In this document: in pieces, positions 44,201 through 46,898 of the stretch
How the letters are laid out: each line of letters starts with the position of its first letter
How positions within the stretch are numbered: the stretch's first letter is position 1
Notes under the pieces: model-generated
Databases searched by the model: none
The model's input: the letters and a program-made list of their open reading frames with translations, nothing else
Told to the model about the DNA's origin: nothing
Assembly: GCA_025267735.1 (NCBI GenBank)
Contig: CM046306.1
Location: forward strand, 33,001,919-33,065,918
Length of the DNA: 64,000 nucleotides
Direction: 5' to 3'
Source of the DNA: Mactra quadrangularis
Taxonomy: Eukaryota > Mollusca > Bivalvia > Venerida > Mactridae
Position numbers and translations under genes: made by a program

Positions 44201-46029
44201 TCTGAACTTCTGCTCCTTATCAGCAGACAAATTCTGCTAATTTTCTGCAGCAAAAATTCTGAACCTCAGCAAATTTTCTGCAGCAAAAAATTATCTACAA
44301 ATTGTCTCACCTAAGTGCACATGTAAATTGGTACACCTACAAGGATGGTATACTACTGTTAAGCCATTTTATTTGGAACTCCAAGACCATTCAGTATGAA
44401 TAACCTAGGATACACCTTTAGATGCCATGTTGTAACTATTTTTGCATCACATGTCCAAACAAAATGCCTTATGCAGTGTAAGGAAACAAATCCATGATTG
44501 TTTAGGCGTCATCATGATTAATGTTTTTGTGTGTTTCCGACAATATCTAATTCTCCATGTTTGGGCTGGGTTTCACCTCACGTTTAGAGCAAAATCACAA
44601 TATCCTTGGTTGACCATACCCATAAACCCTGCTGAGATAATTCATTCAATGAATGGATGAGGTGTTCCAAATGATGTACAGTTGAGAGCCAAACACCAAA
44701 ATACCAAAATCAAACTTCCAGAAACAAAGATACCAGACACAAACAATTATTAACTTAGACCTTTAACTTAAGAGTATGATTATCACTTGTAAGTGTTTCA
44801 CAGAGTAAAAAAATGAAGAAATAACATCAGTAACTGAGTACAAGAACATCAAGGTGTGTTTGATTTTTATGATTTGTATATTTATAATCGAGTTACAGGT
44901 GAAACATTCCAAGAACATTATTCTCTAATATCTTACATCCAACATCTCTGTATAGAATGATAAAAAATATTCTCTATAAAACTTTACATATTGTTGATTT
45001 GTATCCGAGTATCATTTCAGGCAGTAAAATGATTTATTTATTTATTTATTGGAGTTAACGCCGTATCAACACAATTTAGGTCATTTCACGGCGTCCAGCG
45101 CACCTAACCTAGCTTTCCTGGACCATTGTCTATAACCAGTACTCACCTACCCTTCCACAAGGCCGGAAACTTCTCCATATTATCTAATCAATGGAGGAAA
45201 ATCGACATTATTATCAAATTTTCATGGAAGGGTATGACCTCCCCAGGTGGGATTCGAACCCGCACCCCCTCGGGCACGAGTGTCCAAATCCCGGCGCGCT
45301 ACTAACTGCGCTATCGACCCGGGTGCACGGTAAAATGATAACTAAAGTAAAATGTAGAAGAAAACGGATACAGGAGTATAAAAAAGGCAGAGTTTCTATC
45401 TGGATGATAAGTATAAATCAATCTCATTCCTTGCCTCAATATTTGACAAACCCTAGGCCATATATTTGATTTTATAGTTATTTACCAAATTCTCACTTAG
45501 CCTTTACTATATCAAATAAGTAATTTTCACTAGCCCTAAATCAATTCTCACTTCATCCAGGCTAGTTGCCAGTGTCACTAACTTGCCAGGCAAAGACTGC
45601 TTTTAAAAGTCCTGTCATGGAGTATTATTTTCTGTTCTATTCAAACATGTGATTTCTAGAAGAAACAATTAGTCCAAACAAAAATATAGGTCATCTTGAG
45701 CAATAAGACGTCTTTATATGTCAAGCCCGGCTATATGAAATAAATCATTTTTGCAAACTCAAATAATTTTTCACTAGTCTTGGACATTAACTGCTCTAAA
45801 GACCTTGACAGAGAGGTCATGGTTAGTACCATAATGAAATAATTATGTTTCCAATATATATAAAATATAATAAACTTACTTTCTGGAAGTCTTTAGGTTC
45901 TGGAGGATACACTATAAAATGTCTTAAAGTAAAACCAAATCCTCTTTCAGTTCTAGGTACTCTAACTGTTCTAGGACCTTTATGTTGATGATCTCCTACA
46001 TGTCCTTGAACTGTATGACCTCCATATCT
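832..46029 (-). CDS. ARHGAP21: Rho GTPase-activating protein 21/23-like gene (PDZ-PH-RhoGAP), partial, 13 or 14 exons in window
   Basis: This entry spans the whole gene; the exons are listed separately. ARHGAP21/23 proteins are multidomain RhoGAPs, known in vertebrates to act at the Golgi and cell junctions on Cdc42 and RhoA. Seen here, in order: an N-terminal PDZ domain with a GFGF carboxylate-binding loop, a ~575-residue Ser/Thr/Gln-rich disordered region, a short basic segment ([15 protein letters not shown]), a PH domain, a basic linker, and the first residues of the RhoGAP domain (FGVPLEDC). Joining the 13 confident exons gives 1123 codons without a stop, and all splice phases agree. The RhoGAP core with its arginine finger lies left of base 832, and the first exon with the start codon was not found. 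ARHGAP21 and ARHGAP23 are vertebrate paralogues, so this is probably a co-orthologue of both. Introns are long, up to 24.5 kb, and repeat-rich. Confidence 0.93.
996..1532. other. Intron with a fragment of an interspersed repeat
   Basis: Bases 1016-1200 resemble, in reverse orientation, the repeat at 40947-41225: both have the ATGCCATAGCAACACA end and the GGCTAAA(T)..CTGGATTTAG core. The core TAGGTGCATAC...GACAACTG also recurs at 51290-51390. The remainder is AT-rich with nothing recognised. Confidence 0.55.
1533..1725 (-). CDS. ARHGAP21: Exon: basic linker between PH and RhoGAP domains
   Basis: This 193-nt exon (phase 0 in, phase 1 out) lies between TATTCCCAG and AAAAG|GTATGT. It codes 64 residues starting [20 protein letters not shown] and continuing through [20 protein letters not shown] to [14 protein letters not shown]. 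It is Ser/Lys-rich with no hydrophobic core. The vertebrate proteins have a comparable basic linker with S/TP sites here. Its phase joins the next exon at a shared Asp codon. Confidence 0.88.
1830..1960 (-). mobile_element. SINE family 1, tail fragment
   Basis: The segment carries the non-tRNA half of the SINE seen complete at 45034-45329 (CACCTAACCTAGCTTTC, TGTCTATAACCAGTACTCA, CTTCCAC). The tRNA-like head is missing, so this is an old truncated copy in the intron between 1725 and 2453. Confidence 0.75.
2453..2656 (-). CDS. ARHGAP21: Exon: PH domain, C-terminal half
   Basis: This 204-nt exon (phase 0 both ends, 68 codons) lies between ATTTTCAG and GAT|GTGAGT. It reads [20 protein letters not shown], then [19 protein letters not shown], then [17 protein letters not shown]. 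It supplies PH strands 5-7 and the C-terminal helix with the near-invariant Trp (LSWIEKI). The KRKNVFR.KT...EYLFQA pattern matches vertebrate ARHGAP21. The segment after the helix starts the linker to the RhoGAP domain. Confidence 0.95.
2806..2889. repeat. ~80-bp hairpin element, copy 1
   Basis: This near-perfect palindrome has arms related to TTTAGCGCAAAATGGTTGTA and a loop CTCTTTTCTGATAT. Both outer ends read ATATTG/CAATAT. See the finding on the hairpin family. Confidence 0.85.
2972..3368 (+). mobile_element. 397-bp MITE with 9-bp target duplication, copy 1
   Basis: The element has short imperfect terminal repeats (AATCTGATTAAAAC at the left, GTTTACAGAGATTG at the right) and is flanked by exact 9-bp direct repeats GCATTGACC (2963-2971 and 3369-3377). 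It has no coding capacity. It contains an internal inverted repeat GATCTAAAA...TTTTAGATC near its left end. It is very similar to 46502-46898 and, inverted, to 49637-50034. A 9-bp duplication suggests a Mutator-like transposase acting in trans; that assignment is inferred. Confidence 0.88.
3981..4380. repeat. 33-bp minisatellite, 12 copies
   Basis: The unit is CACACTAACCAAGCCAAGTG followed by TGTGGTAGTCAAT. Each unit holds an inverted repeat CACACT...AGTGTG. Twelve units differ only at a few sites (C/T in TGTGYGG, C/T in AAGYCAA). Because 33 is a multiple of three and no frame has a stop, both strands show long repeat ORFs (11-residue period); these are not genes. Confidence 0.95.
5915..6320. 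repeat. 23-bp satellite array, about 17 copies
   Basis: The unit is GATGACATCATAACTACATC followed by ATT, with variants ATAATAAC and ATAGTTAC. Each unit contains TGATGACATCA, a palindrome around one central base. The array degrades towards its right end. Confidence 0.9.
6432..6511. repeat. ~80-bp hairpin element, copy 2
   Basis: The arms are ATTGAGGGTTTAGCGCAAAA and its complement ending in TAAATCCTCAAT, around a CTCTTTACTAATAT loop. The outer bases differ from the consensus (GAGG for GCGG), yet the opposite arm carries the matching CCTC. Confidence 0.85.
7322..7411 (-). CDS. ARHGAP21: Exon: PH domain, strands 2-3
   Basis: This 90-nt exon (phase 0 both ends) lies between TAATTACAG and AAT|GTAAGT. 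It codes 30 residues, [20 protein letters not shown] then [25 protein letters not shown] is the classic PH-domain pattern (W..., VL.G..L..Y/K) and closely matches vertebrate ARHGAP21/23 (RSW...VLRGHSLYL). The basic residues around the strand 2-3 region could contact phosphoinositides; in the vertebrate protein this region binds ARF GTPases. Confidence 0.95.
7520..7602. repeat. ~80-bp hairpin element, copy 3
   Basis: The left arm is ATTGCGGGTTAAGCGCAAAA, the loop CTCTTTTCTTATAT and the right arm TTTTGCACTAAACCAGCGAA. It lies about 110 bp upstream of the PH exon at 7322-7411, in the intron between 7411 and 8182. The rest of that intron shows nothing else recognised. Confidence 0.85.
8182..8295 (-). 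CDS. ARHGAP21: Exon: linker and first strand of the PH domain
   Basis: This 114-nt exon (phase 0 both ends, 38 codons) starts after TATTTTAG at 8295. It begins [18 protein letters not shown] and ends [13 protein letters not shown], which leads into the first PH strand; vertebrate ARHGAP21 has a comparable VEGK|RASDRSW junction. The donor is AAG|GTAGAA, which lacks the usual +5 G. The acceptor and first ~24 coding bases are tandemly duplicated 65 bp upstream, giving a competing acceptor at 8361-8362 whose use would run TPKIVEAQ and then stop. Confidence 0.92.
8272..8400. repeat. 65-bp tandem duplication covering a splice acceptor
   Basis: Bases 8272-8336 and 8337-8400 are the same segment with about two differences. 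The unit contains the intron branch/acceptor region (ATATTTTAG) and the first ~24 bases of exon 8182-8295, so the gene has two acceptor copies 65 bp apart. See findings. Confidence 0.95.
8764..8827 (-). CDS. ARHGAP21: Short exon: conserved basic motif ahead of the PH domain
   Basis: This 64-nt exon (phase 2 in, phase 0 out) lies between TATTTCAG and GAGAAG|GTATGT. It codes [20 protein letters not shown] plus K. The [13 protein letters not shown] motif is strongly recalled from ARHGAP21/23 proteins just upstream of the PH domain and is the best single family signature in this half of the gene. The many lysines and the following FF suggest a membrane-near or protein-binding amphipathic segment; that role is inferred. 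Confidence 0.92.
9064..9355 (+). mobile_element. SINE family 1, full-length, plus orientation
   Basis: The tRNA-like head is GGTCGGTAGCGCAGTTAGTA (box A) with box B-like GGTTTAAATCCCACCC. The family body follows (GAAGTTTCCAGCCTTGTGGA; CAAGGGTCCAGGAAAGCTAG; TTAGGTGCACTGG), then a TAAATAAATAAA tail. It is antisense to the host gene. The tail ends about 25 bp from the donor of exon 9385-9502. Confidence 0.9.
9385..9502 (-). CDS. ARHGAP21: Exon: linker before the basic segment
   Basis: This 118-nt exon (phase 1 in, phase 2 out) lies between TAGTTTCAG and CCAAA|GTATGT. It codes [20 protein letters not shown], then [19 protein letters not shown] when joined to the next exon. RRTSYL is a basophilic kinase-type motif, and a similar RR/RK-x-S-Y-L motif occurs in the vertebrate proteins upstream of the PH domain. 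The 3' tail of an oppositely oriented SINE (9064-9355) ends about 25 bp beyond the donor. Confidence 0.9.
9503..10157. other. Intron, nothing recognised
   Basis: The sequence is AT-rich. No repeat family of this window, no open exon with splice sites and no RNA gene was seen. Confidence 0.5.
10158..10259 (-). CDS. ARHGAP21: Exon: serine-rich linker
   Basis: This 102-nt exon (phase 1 in and out) lies between TTTGTAG and GAAA|GTAAGT. It codes [20 protein letters not shown], then [14 protein letters not shown]. It is a strongly Ser-rich, probably disordered stretch ending in a basic patch. The single base left at the donor joins CA of the next exon to give Thr. An ~80-bp hairpin element lies about 50 bp upstream of its acceptor (10307-10390). 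Confidence 0.88.
10307..10390. repeat. ~80-bp hairpin element, copy 4 (reverse loop orientation)
   Basis: The arms are GCAGGTTTAGCGCAAAATGG and TTTTGTGCTGAACCTGC. The loop AATTTAGGAAAAGAG is the reverse complement of the usual loop, so this copy is inverted relative to copies 1-3. Confidence 0.85.
11719..12074. mobile_element. Tc1/mariner-like MITE, copy 1
   Basis: The ends are CAGTACCCACCAAAAGTTTG and the inverted CATTTGGTGGGTACTG, flanked by TA on both sides. The 356-bp interior has no coding capacity. The TA target and CAGT termini suggest mobilisation by a Tc1/mariner transposase (inferred). Confidence 0.87.
12409..12576 (-). CDS. ARHGAP21: Exon: linker with SP/TP sites
   Basis: This 168-nt exon (phase 1 in, phase 1 out) lies between TTTATAG and CGTG|GTAGTT. 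After a shared Tyr codon it reads [18 protein letters not shown], then [17 protein letters not shown], and ends near [10 protein letters not shown]. It is low in hydrophobic residues and likely disordered, with possible proline-directed phosphosites (TPSP, VTPK). It belongs to the gene because the phases join the large exon upstream and the 102-nt exon downstream without a shift. No domain is recognised. Confidence 0.87.
13586..13971. mobile_element. Interspersed repeat with inverted GCTCGACTTA/TAAAGTCGAGC ends
   Basis: It starts AACAAGAGCTGTCAGAGGAG and GCTCGACTTA and ends in TAAAGTCGAGCTAAAA. Two internal segments starting CACATGAGATGTGGTTGAT (13631 and 13787) are direct repeats. There is a GC-richer patch near the right end (GGACGCGGACGCCGATG). 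Repeats with this opening are, to my memory, common in bivalve genomes; the class is unknown. Confidence 0.7.
14438..14716 (-). mobile_element. SINE family 1, minus orientation
   Basis: It contains the body (CACCTAACCTAGCTTTCCTG, CCTTCCACAAGGCCGGAAAC) and the tRNA-like head read in reverse (GGGATTCGAACCTGCACC, ACTGTGCCATCGACC). It is full-length or nearly so. It lies in the same transcriptional sense as the host gene. Confidence 0.9.
14726..15130. repeat. Degenerate ACAG/CAGA tetranucleotide repeats
   Basis: Runs such as ACAGACAGACAGACAAAC occur at 14726-14835 and again at 14960-15130, separated by unique sequence. They begin about 60 bp beyond the donor of the large exon (15193). The open frame of that exon runs into them, but this is not coding. 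Confidence 0.8.
15193..16918 (-). CDS. ARHGAP21: Large exon: long disordered region between PDZ and PH domains
   Basis: This 1726-nt exon (phase 0 to phase 1) codes about 575 residues rich in Ser, Thr, Gln, Asn and Arg, with no recognisable folded domain. It begins [13 protein letters not shown] directly after DILQV of the PDZ exon and ends [15 protein letters not shown] before the donor AGAT|GTAAGT. There are many SP/TP sites ([30 protein letters not shown]) and basic-directed phosphosites such as [13 protein letters not shown] and RKASF that could be kinase or 14-3-3 sites; those roles are inferred. Vertebrate ARHGAP21 also carries one very long coding exon here. The reading frame runs past the donor into the intron, through a CAGA-type repeat, but that extension is not coding. 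Confidence 0.93.
16919..17392. other. Intron between PDZ exon and large exon, mostly SINE
   Basis: This 474-bp intron is mostly occupied by a SINE of family 2 (about 17090-17370). The remaining ~170 bp near the large exon show nothing besides the acceptor. Confidence 0.65.
17090..17370 (-). mobile_element. SINE family 2, minus orientation
   Basis: It is related to 25210-25455 (same orientation) and 53620-53880 (plus). Shared blocks are CCTGATCATTGAAATCACC and TTTCTTGCTCAAGG. The tRNA-like head in reverse is GGGGATCAAACATGAGTCC...CTCTAGACCACTGCTCC. Its head end lies about 20 bp from the donor of exon 17393-17634. Confidence 0.8.
17393..17634 (-). CDS. ARHGAP21: Exon: core of the PDZ domain
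   Basis: This 242-nt exon runs from phase 1 to phase 0, between TTTTCAG and GTA|GTAAGT. It codes about 80 residues that continue the PDZ fold: [18 protein letters not shown], then [17 protein letters not shown], then [12 protein letters not shown] (helix B) and ending near KEDDILQV. The blocks GGPA..AG and GDRII.VNG are typical of PDZ domains, and the ending matches the DILQV segment of vertebrate ARHGAP21. A tRNA-derived SINE (about 17090-17370) sits only about 20 bp beyond the donor, in the following intron. Confidence 0.95.
18950..19202. mobile_element. Interspersed repeat ending GCGGGGGTATA, copy 1
   Basis: It shares CAAGTAAATCTGTGAGCTAA, TACCCCCGC, AGAAAACTGCGACGGAAATT and CTTCTTCGAAGCGGGGGTAT with 25537-25800, and its end with 60527-60567. 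TACCCCCGC and GCGGGGGTA form inverted ends around the body, and TTCTTCGAA near the right end is a small palindrome. GGACGGACGCACGGAC is a short internal tandem. Class unknown. Confidence 0.8.
19888..20642. mobile_element. Foldback element split by a Tc1-like MITE
   Basis: Bases 19888-20068 and 20447-20642 are inverted repeats of about 180-195 bp with high similarity, for example GTAAATTTTATTCAACTGTC in both arms. The centre is interrupted by the MITE at 20071-20444. Shorter relatives lie at 32650-32820, 50456-50898, 53366-53546 and 59535-59720, sharing TTCAACTGTCAG and ATTTAAATAC. Confidence 0.85.
20071..20444. mobile_element. Tc1/mariner-like MITE, copy 2 (nested in a foldback)
   Basis: The ends are CAGTACCCACCAAAAACTTG and CCAAACTTTTGATGGGTACT then G, with TA on both sides. 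It is inserted close to the symmetry centre of the foldback at 19888-20642, so it arrived after that element. Confidence 0.9.
20711..21082. mobile_element. Tc1/mariner-like MITE, copy 3
   Basis: The left end is CAGTACCCACCAAAAGAGAC, lacking about seven bases of the TIR found in the other copies. The right end is CCAAACTTTTGGTGGGTATT then G. It is flanked by TA. The interior is homologous to copy 2. Confidence 0.87.
21361..21394 (-). CDS. ARHGAP21: 34-nt micro-exon in the PDZ domain loop
   Basis: This tiny exon lies between ACTTTCAG and the donor GAAG|GTTTGT. It codes [11 protein letters not shown] plus one base of the next codon (phase 0 in, phase 1 out), an acidic loop between PDZ strands. 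The first two bases of the next exon complete the Glu codon, so the frame is unbroken. It can be spliced directly to 45880-46029 or to the optional exon at 35940. Such a short exon is easily missed by gene predictors. The donor lacks the usual purine consensus at +4 (GTTTGT), so it is moderately weak. Confidence 0.85.
21733..22003. repeat. 32-bp minisatellite, about 9 copies
   Basis: The unit is GGCTAGTTGAAACCTAACGC followed by TCCATACATTAA, with internal variants (AAATGTAACGTTTAATACAT). The unit resembles the end of a dispersed repeat (TTTGGGCTAGTTGA) found near 2210, 17790 and 60765, from which the array may have grown. Confidence 0.87.
22385..22830. mobile_element. Foldback relative, disrupted by a hairpin and other sequence
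   Basis: Its left end TTTTGTTCAACTGTAATAGG and right end CACTGACAATTGAATGAAAC are inverted. It is interrupted just inside its left end by hairpin copy 5 and by a segment rich in AGTAGGA. Degenerate and only tentatively delimited. Confidence 0.5.
22406..22487. repeat. ~80-bp hairpin element, copy 5
   Basis: The arms ATTGCAGGCATAGTGTAAAA and TTTTGCTTTAAGCCGACAAA surround a CTCTTTGTTAAACT loop. It is more diverged than other copies. It sits inside a foldback relative. Confidence 0.75.
23618..23696. repeat. ~80-bp hairpin element, copy 6 (reverse loop orientation)
   Basis: The left arm is TGGTTTACGGCAAAAAGGTT, the loop AATATAAGAAAGAG and the right arm CGTTTTGCGCTAAACTCGCA. The loop is inverted relative to copies 1-3, as in copy 4. 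Confidence 0.8.
25210..25455 (-). mobile_element. SINE family 2, minus orientation
   Basis: It contains CCCCTGATCATTGAAATCACC-like and AATTTCTTGCTCAAGGTAAT blocks. The reverse tRNA-like head GGGGTTCAAACCCCTTGCC (box B) is followed by TCTTATCACTGGCTCC. Homologous to 17090-17370. Confidence 0.8.
25537..25800. mobile_element. Interspersed repeat ending GCGGGGGTATA, copy 2
   Basis: It is nearly identical to 18950-19202. Differences include an extra GGAC unit in the GGACGGACGCACGGAC block and an extra GATG-type insertion near 25612. A 63-codon minus-strand ORF inside it is not conserved in copy 1. Confidence 0.85.
26935..27209 (-). mobile_element. SINE family 1, minus orientation
   Basis: It contains GCACCTATCCTAGCTTTCCT, CCTTCCACAAGGCCGAAACT and the reverse tRNA-like head GGATTTGAACCCGTAC...CAACTGCGCTACCGGGTTC. 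Confidence 0.88.
27563..27752 (-). mobile_element. SINE family 1 with internal deletion, minus orientation
   Basis: The tail part (AACACAATTTAGTTCATTTA, CACCTAACCTAACTGGCCCC) is joined directly after CCAGAAACTTG to the tRNA-like head (AACCTGTACCCCCTTGGGA, CAACTGTGCCACCGACCC). About 90 bp of the middle is missing relative to the full element. Confidence 0.85.
28735..29205. repeat. Degenerate AATGATGAT microsatellite, duplicated block
   Basis: Two consecutive blocks of about 230 bp both begin ATCATGACTTATTGTAATGG and TGGTCAGTAGCAATGATG, and both continue in imperfect AAT/GAT triplets. The whole array thus arose by triplet slippage plus one segmental duplication. ORFs of poly-Ile, Asn/Asp or His on both strands are artefacts. 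Confidence 0.9.
29577..29693 (-). mobile_element. SINE family 1, truncated tail fragment
   Basis: Only the 3' half is present: AACGCCGTGTCAACACAATT, GCACCTAACCTAGCTTTCCT, TAACCAGTACCACCTACCC. The tRNA-like head is absent. Confidence 0.85.
32432..32632. mobile_element. ~200-bp MITE, family T, copy 1
   Basis: The ends are inverted: AATAGACTATATCCGGAATT at the left and, reversed, AATAGACCTAATCCGGAATT at the right, continuing into TTTGGGTTTTCC. Other copies are at 34832-35039 and 55322-55530. The interior ACAATAGGATTTAATCC is conserved. No coding capacity; superfamily unknown. Confidence 0.85.
32650..32820. mobile_element. Foldback relative, small copy
   Basis: TTTTATTCAACAGTCAGGTG and ACTGATTTAAATAC at the left face the inverted AAATCAGCAGGGTTTATAC and CCACTGATAGTTAAATAAAG at the right. 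It directly follows MITE family T copy 1. Confidence 0.75.
34290..34485. repeat. Tandem pair of an AGGTCGTC repeat
   Basis: Two ~110-bp copies share ATGTTTACTAGCAGTAACAA, AACCCAAATATAGGT and the purine-rich block before CGACCTTTATTTCAAGTCC. AGGTCG...CGACCT forms a small hairpin. Single related copies lie near 45668-45735 and 48056-48135. Confidence 0.7.
34832..35039. mobile_element. ~200-bp MITE, family T, copy 2
   Basis: It has the same inverted ends as copy 1 but is more diverged (TAAGTGGAATTC, GAGTTCCAAATTAGG). It abuts another repeat at 35040. Confidence 0.8.
35040..35212. repeat. Interspersed GGGGAA-rich repeat, copy 1
   Basis: Bases 35040-35212 match 62163-62345, sharing TATATAGAACATTTGGGGAA, AAACTGCATGATTTTAAAGA and GGGGAAGGCGCCTGT. 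Class unknown. Confidence 0.8.
35509..35900. mobile_element. hAT-like MITE with 8-bp target duplication
   Basis: This 392-bp element begins TTAGGGCTGCTGCGAGTATT and ends GATCCACAGCCCTA. It is flanked by exact 8-bp repeats GTACAAAC (35501-35508 and 35901-35908). TAGGGCTG/CAGCCCTA ends plus 8-bp duplications are typical of hAT elements. A small internal palindrome CGAGTATTCGAGTACTCGG lies near the left end. It is non-coding. It lies 40 bp from the optional exon donor. Confidence 0.92.
35940..36014 (-). CDS. Possible cassette exon or alternative first coding exon (acidic peptide)
   Basis: An open stretch ends at a good donor (GGAAAG|GTTAGT) in phase 0, which fits the next exon exactly. From ATG at 36005 it codes 22 residues ([20 protein letters not shown] then GK), very acidic. 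Two readings are possible. As a cassette exon it would begin at 36014 after a weak acceptor (CATAAAG, no clear pyrimidine tract) and add 25 residues to a loop of the PDZ domain that varies between ARHGAP21 relatives. As an alternative first exon, ATG 36005 has A at -3 and an in-frame TAA five codons before it, and would yield a form lacking the first half of the PDZ domain. A hAT-like insertion begins 40 bp into the following intron. Transcript data are needed to decide. Confidence 0.5.
38164..38250. repeat. (AAT)n microsatellite
   Basis: It consists of about 25 near-perfect AAT triplets, with a few GAT interruptions near the right end. Confidence 0.97.
39125..39640. repeat. Degenerate CAGAA/CAGAG/CAGTA pentamer satellite
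   Basis: About 500 bp are built from AACAGAACAGAGCAGAACAG-type pentamers, drifting to ACAGTACAGTA in the middle. Cys/Leu/Phe-rich minus-strand ORFs over it are artefacts. Confidence 0.9.
39954..40178. repeat. 29-bp minisatellite, about 7 copies
   Basis: The unit is GTAATTGAGAACAACTTGTC followed by AAAGGGGAG, alternating TTGAG and TTCAG in consecutive units. The outer units are degenerate. Confidence 0.93.
40947..41225. repeat. 123-bp tandem duplication within an interspersed repeat
   Basis: Bases 40947-41069 and 41070-41190 are near-identical copies starting GCAGTTGTCAGTCACAGACG. The second runs on into TGTTGCTATGGCATTAAACC and CAACAACAAACAAC. The same family appears inverted at 1016-1200. 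Confidence 0.85.
42944..43019. repeat. ~80-bp hairpin element, copy 7
   Basis: The arms are ATGGGTTAAGCACAAAATGG and CCATTTTGATAAAGCCCAT around a shortened CTATCTTGTTAAAT loop. Confidence 0.8.
43200..43740. other. CpG-retaining intronic block of unknown nature
   Basis: About 540 bp with many ACTCGR/ACGAT words (GTACGAGTTAGACTCGAATG; TTTACTCGATCGATAAATG; GTACGATCGAACATGACC). It is clearly less AT-rich and richer in CpG than its surroundings. Overlapping ORFs of about 60 codons exist on both strands but resemble nothing known. It could be a recent transposon fragment. Confidence 0.5.
44120..44300. repeat. 33-bp minisatellite, about 5 copies
   Basis: The unit is TCTGAACTTCTGCTAATTTT followed by CTGYWGCAAAAAT, with one deleted unit in the middle. 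The 33-bp period keeps a plus-strand ORF open ([11 protein letters not shown] repeats), which is judged an artefact. Confidence 0.9.
45034..45329 (-). mobile_element. SINE family 1, complete reference copy with 10-bp target duplication
   Basis: The copy is bounded by GTAAAATGAT at 45024-45033 and 45330-45339. Read on the minus strand: head GGTCGATAGCGCAGTTAGTA (box A), box B GGTTCGAATCCCACC, body GAAGTTTCCGGCCTTGTGGA and CCAGGAAAGCTAGGTTAGGT, tail of ATAAATAAATAAA. It is a pol III-type tRNA-derived SINE, probably mobilised by a LINE. It is the best preserved copy in the window. Confidence 0.95.
45880..46029 (-). CDS. ARHGAP21: Exon: start of the PDZ domain
   Basis: This 150-nt exon has phase 0 at both ends and codes 50 residues. 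The acceptor follows TTACAG and the donor is AAA|GTAAGT. Residues 28-44 read [17 protein letters not shown], nearly identical to the N-terminal PDZ segment of vertebrate ARHGAP21/23. GFGF is the carboxylate-binding loop between strands 1 and 2 of the PDZ fold. The first 17 residues are rich in His and Gly and precede the domain. The exon opens on an arginine codon after a splice acceptor, so at least one more exon lies upstream (to the right). None could be recognised between 46030 and 64000. Confidence 0.93.
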
Positions 46030-46501
46030 CTGTAATACAGAAAATATACATACAATTATACAATTATATTTTATTGTAACTATGAACAAAACAGATTTGA
46101 AGTTGAACTCAAGATTTGAGTTATCAAGACTTTCTTTCCTTATGCAAGTATAGTTTACAGGCATCTTCCCCTTCTGAAAAATAAGGTCTCAAATTATTTT
46201 TCTACCTGTACTGAAGAGGTACAAGGGTTTTTTACTCATTATTGCTGAAAACCCCTAAACATCAAAGTAGTATCTTATAATCTGTAATGAAGATACTTGT
46301 CATTGTTATGGCACATGTTTGTACTGCTGGGAAAACCCCAAAATTTTAATTCTGGACAAGGACTTCCAGCTAGGTGCAGGATATACTTCATGACCCAATG
46401 CTACAAATCAAAGTAAAATTATTGATGTTTTCTCATTATTGTCAGGGGTGTGGAAGTCCTATGCCCTACTTGTCAGACTCAATACATTGATGTTTTCTTC
46501 C

Positions 46502-46898
46502 CAATCTGATAAAAACCTGATCTAAAATTTTACCGCTCGCATACTCGCTAATTTAGATCTGGCCTTTTCCAAACGAAGGTCACGTTCAGGTGACCTTTTC
46601 TCATCATAATATTCATGACGAAATTGTTATGATACGTAACTTGTTTACATTGACTACCTCACACATTTTGAAATGAGCCACCCAATCGCAGACTGAATAA
46701 TACCACTGTTAAATTAGCATGCAAACCTTCGTCTAAAAATAGAAATTACGAAATCAAAATGTGATTTATAGTGTTTTCGTCTAGATGAAAGCTACGCATT
46801 CATTGGTCGACACAAAGTTCATCTCGACATAACCTTGCATTGACTAAGTAGAAATCCAATACCACAATGCTCTACAGGATCTCTGTTTACGGAGATTG
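46502..46898 (+). mobile_element. 397-bp MITE with 9-bp target duplication, copy 2
   Basis: It has the same length and orientation as copy 1 (2972-3368). It begins CAATCTGATAAAAACCTGAT, ends GTTTACGGAGATTG and is flanked by exact TTTTCTTCC repeats (46493-46501 and 46899-46907). Confidence 0.92.

Larger units (their letters stand above)
36015..45879. other. Intron (9.9 kb) upstream of the optional exon
   Basis: It is repeat-rich, with individual elements listed separately. Nothing recognised in 36015-38160, 38260-39110, 40200-40940, 41230-42940 and 43745-44115. Bases 37370-37760 are somewhat richer in CpG than their surroundings and could be an alternative promoter region, but no motif proves this. 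Confidence 0.5.

Noticed and set aside
45240..45329. tRNA gene candidates suggested by GGTTCGAATCC and TAGCGCAGTTAGTA motifs
   Set aside because: They are heads of tRNA-derived SINEs, followed by the family body and TAAA tail. No complete cloverleaf with an acceptor stem was made out.
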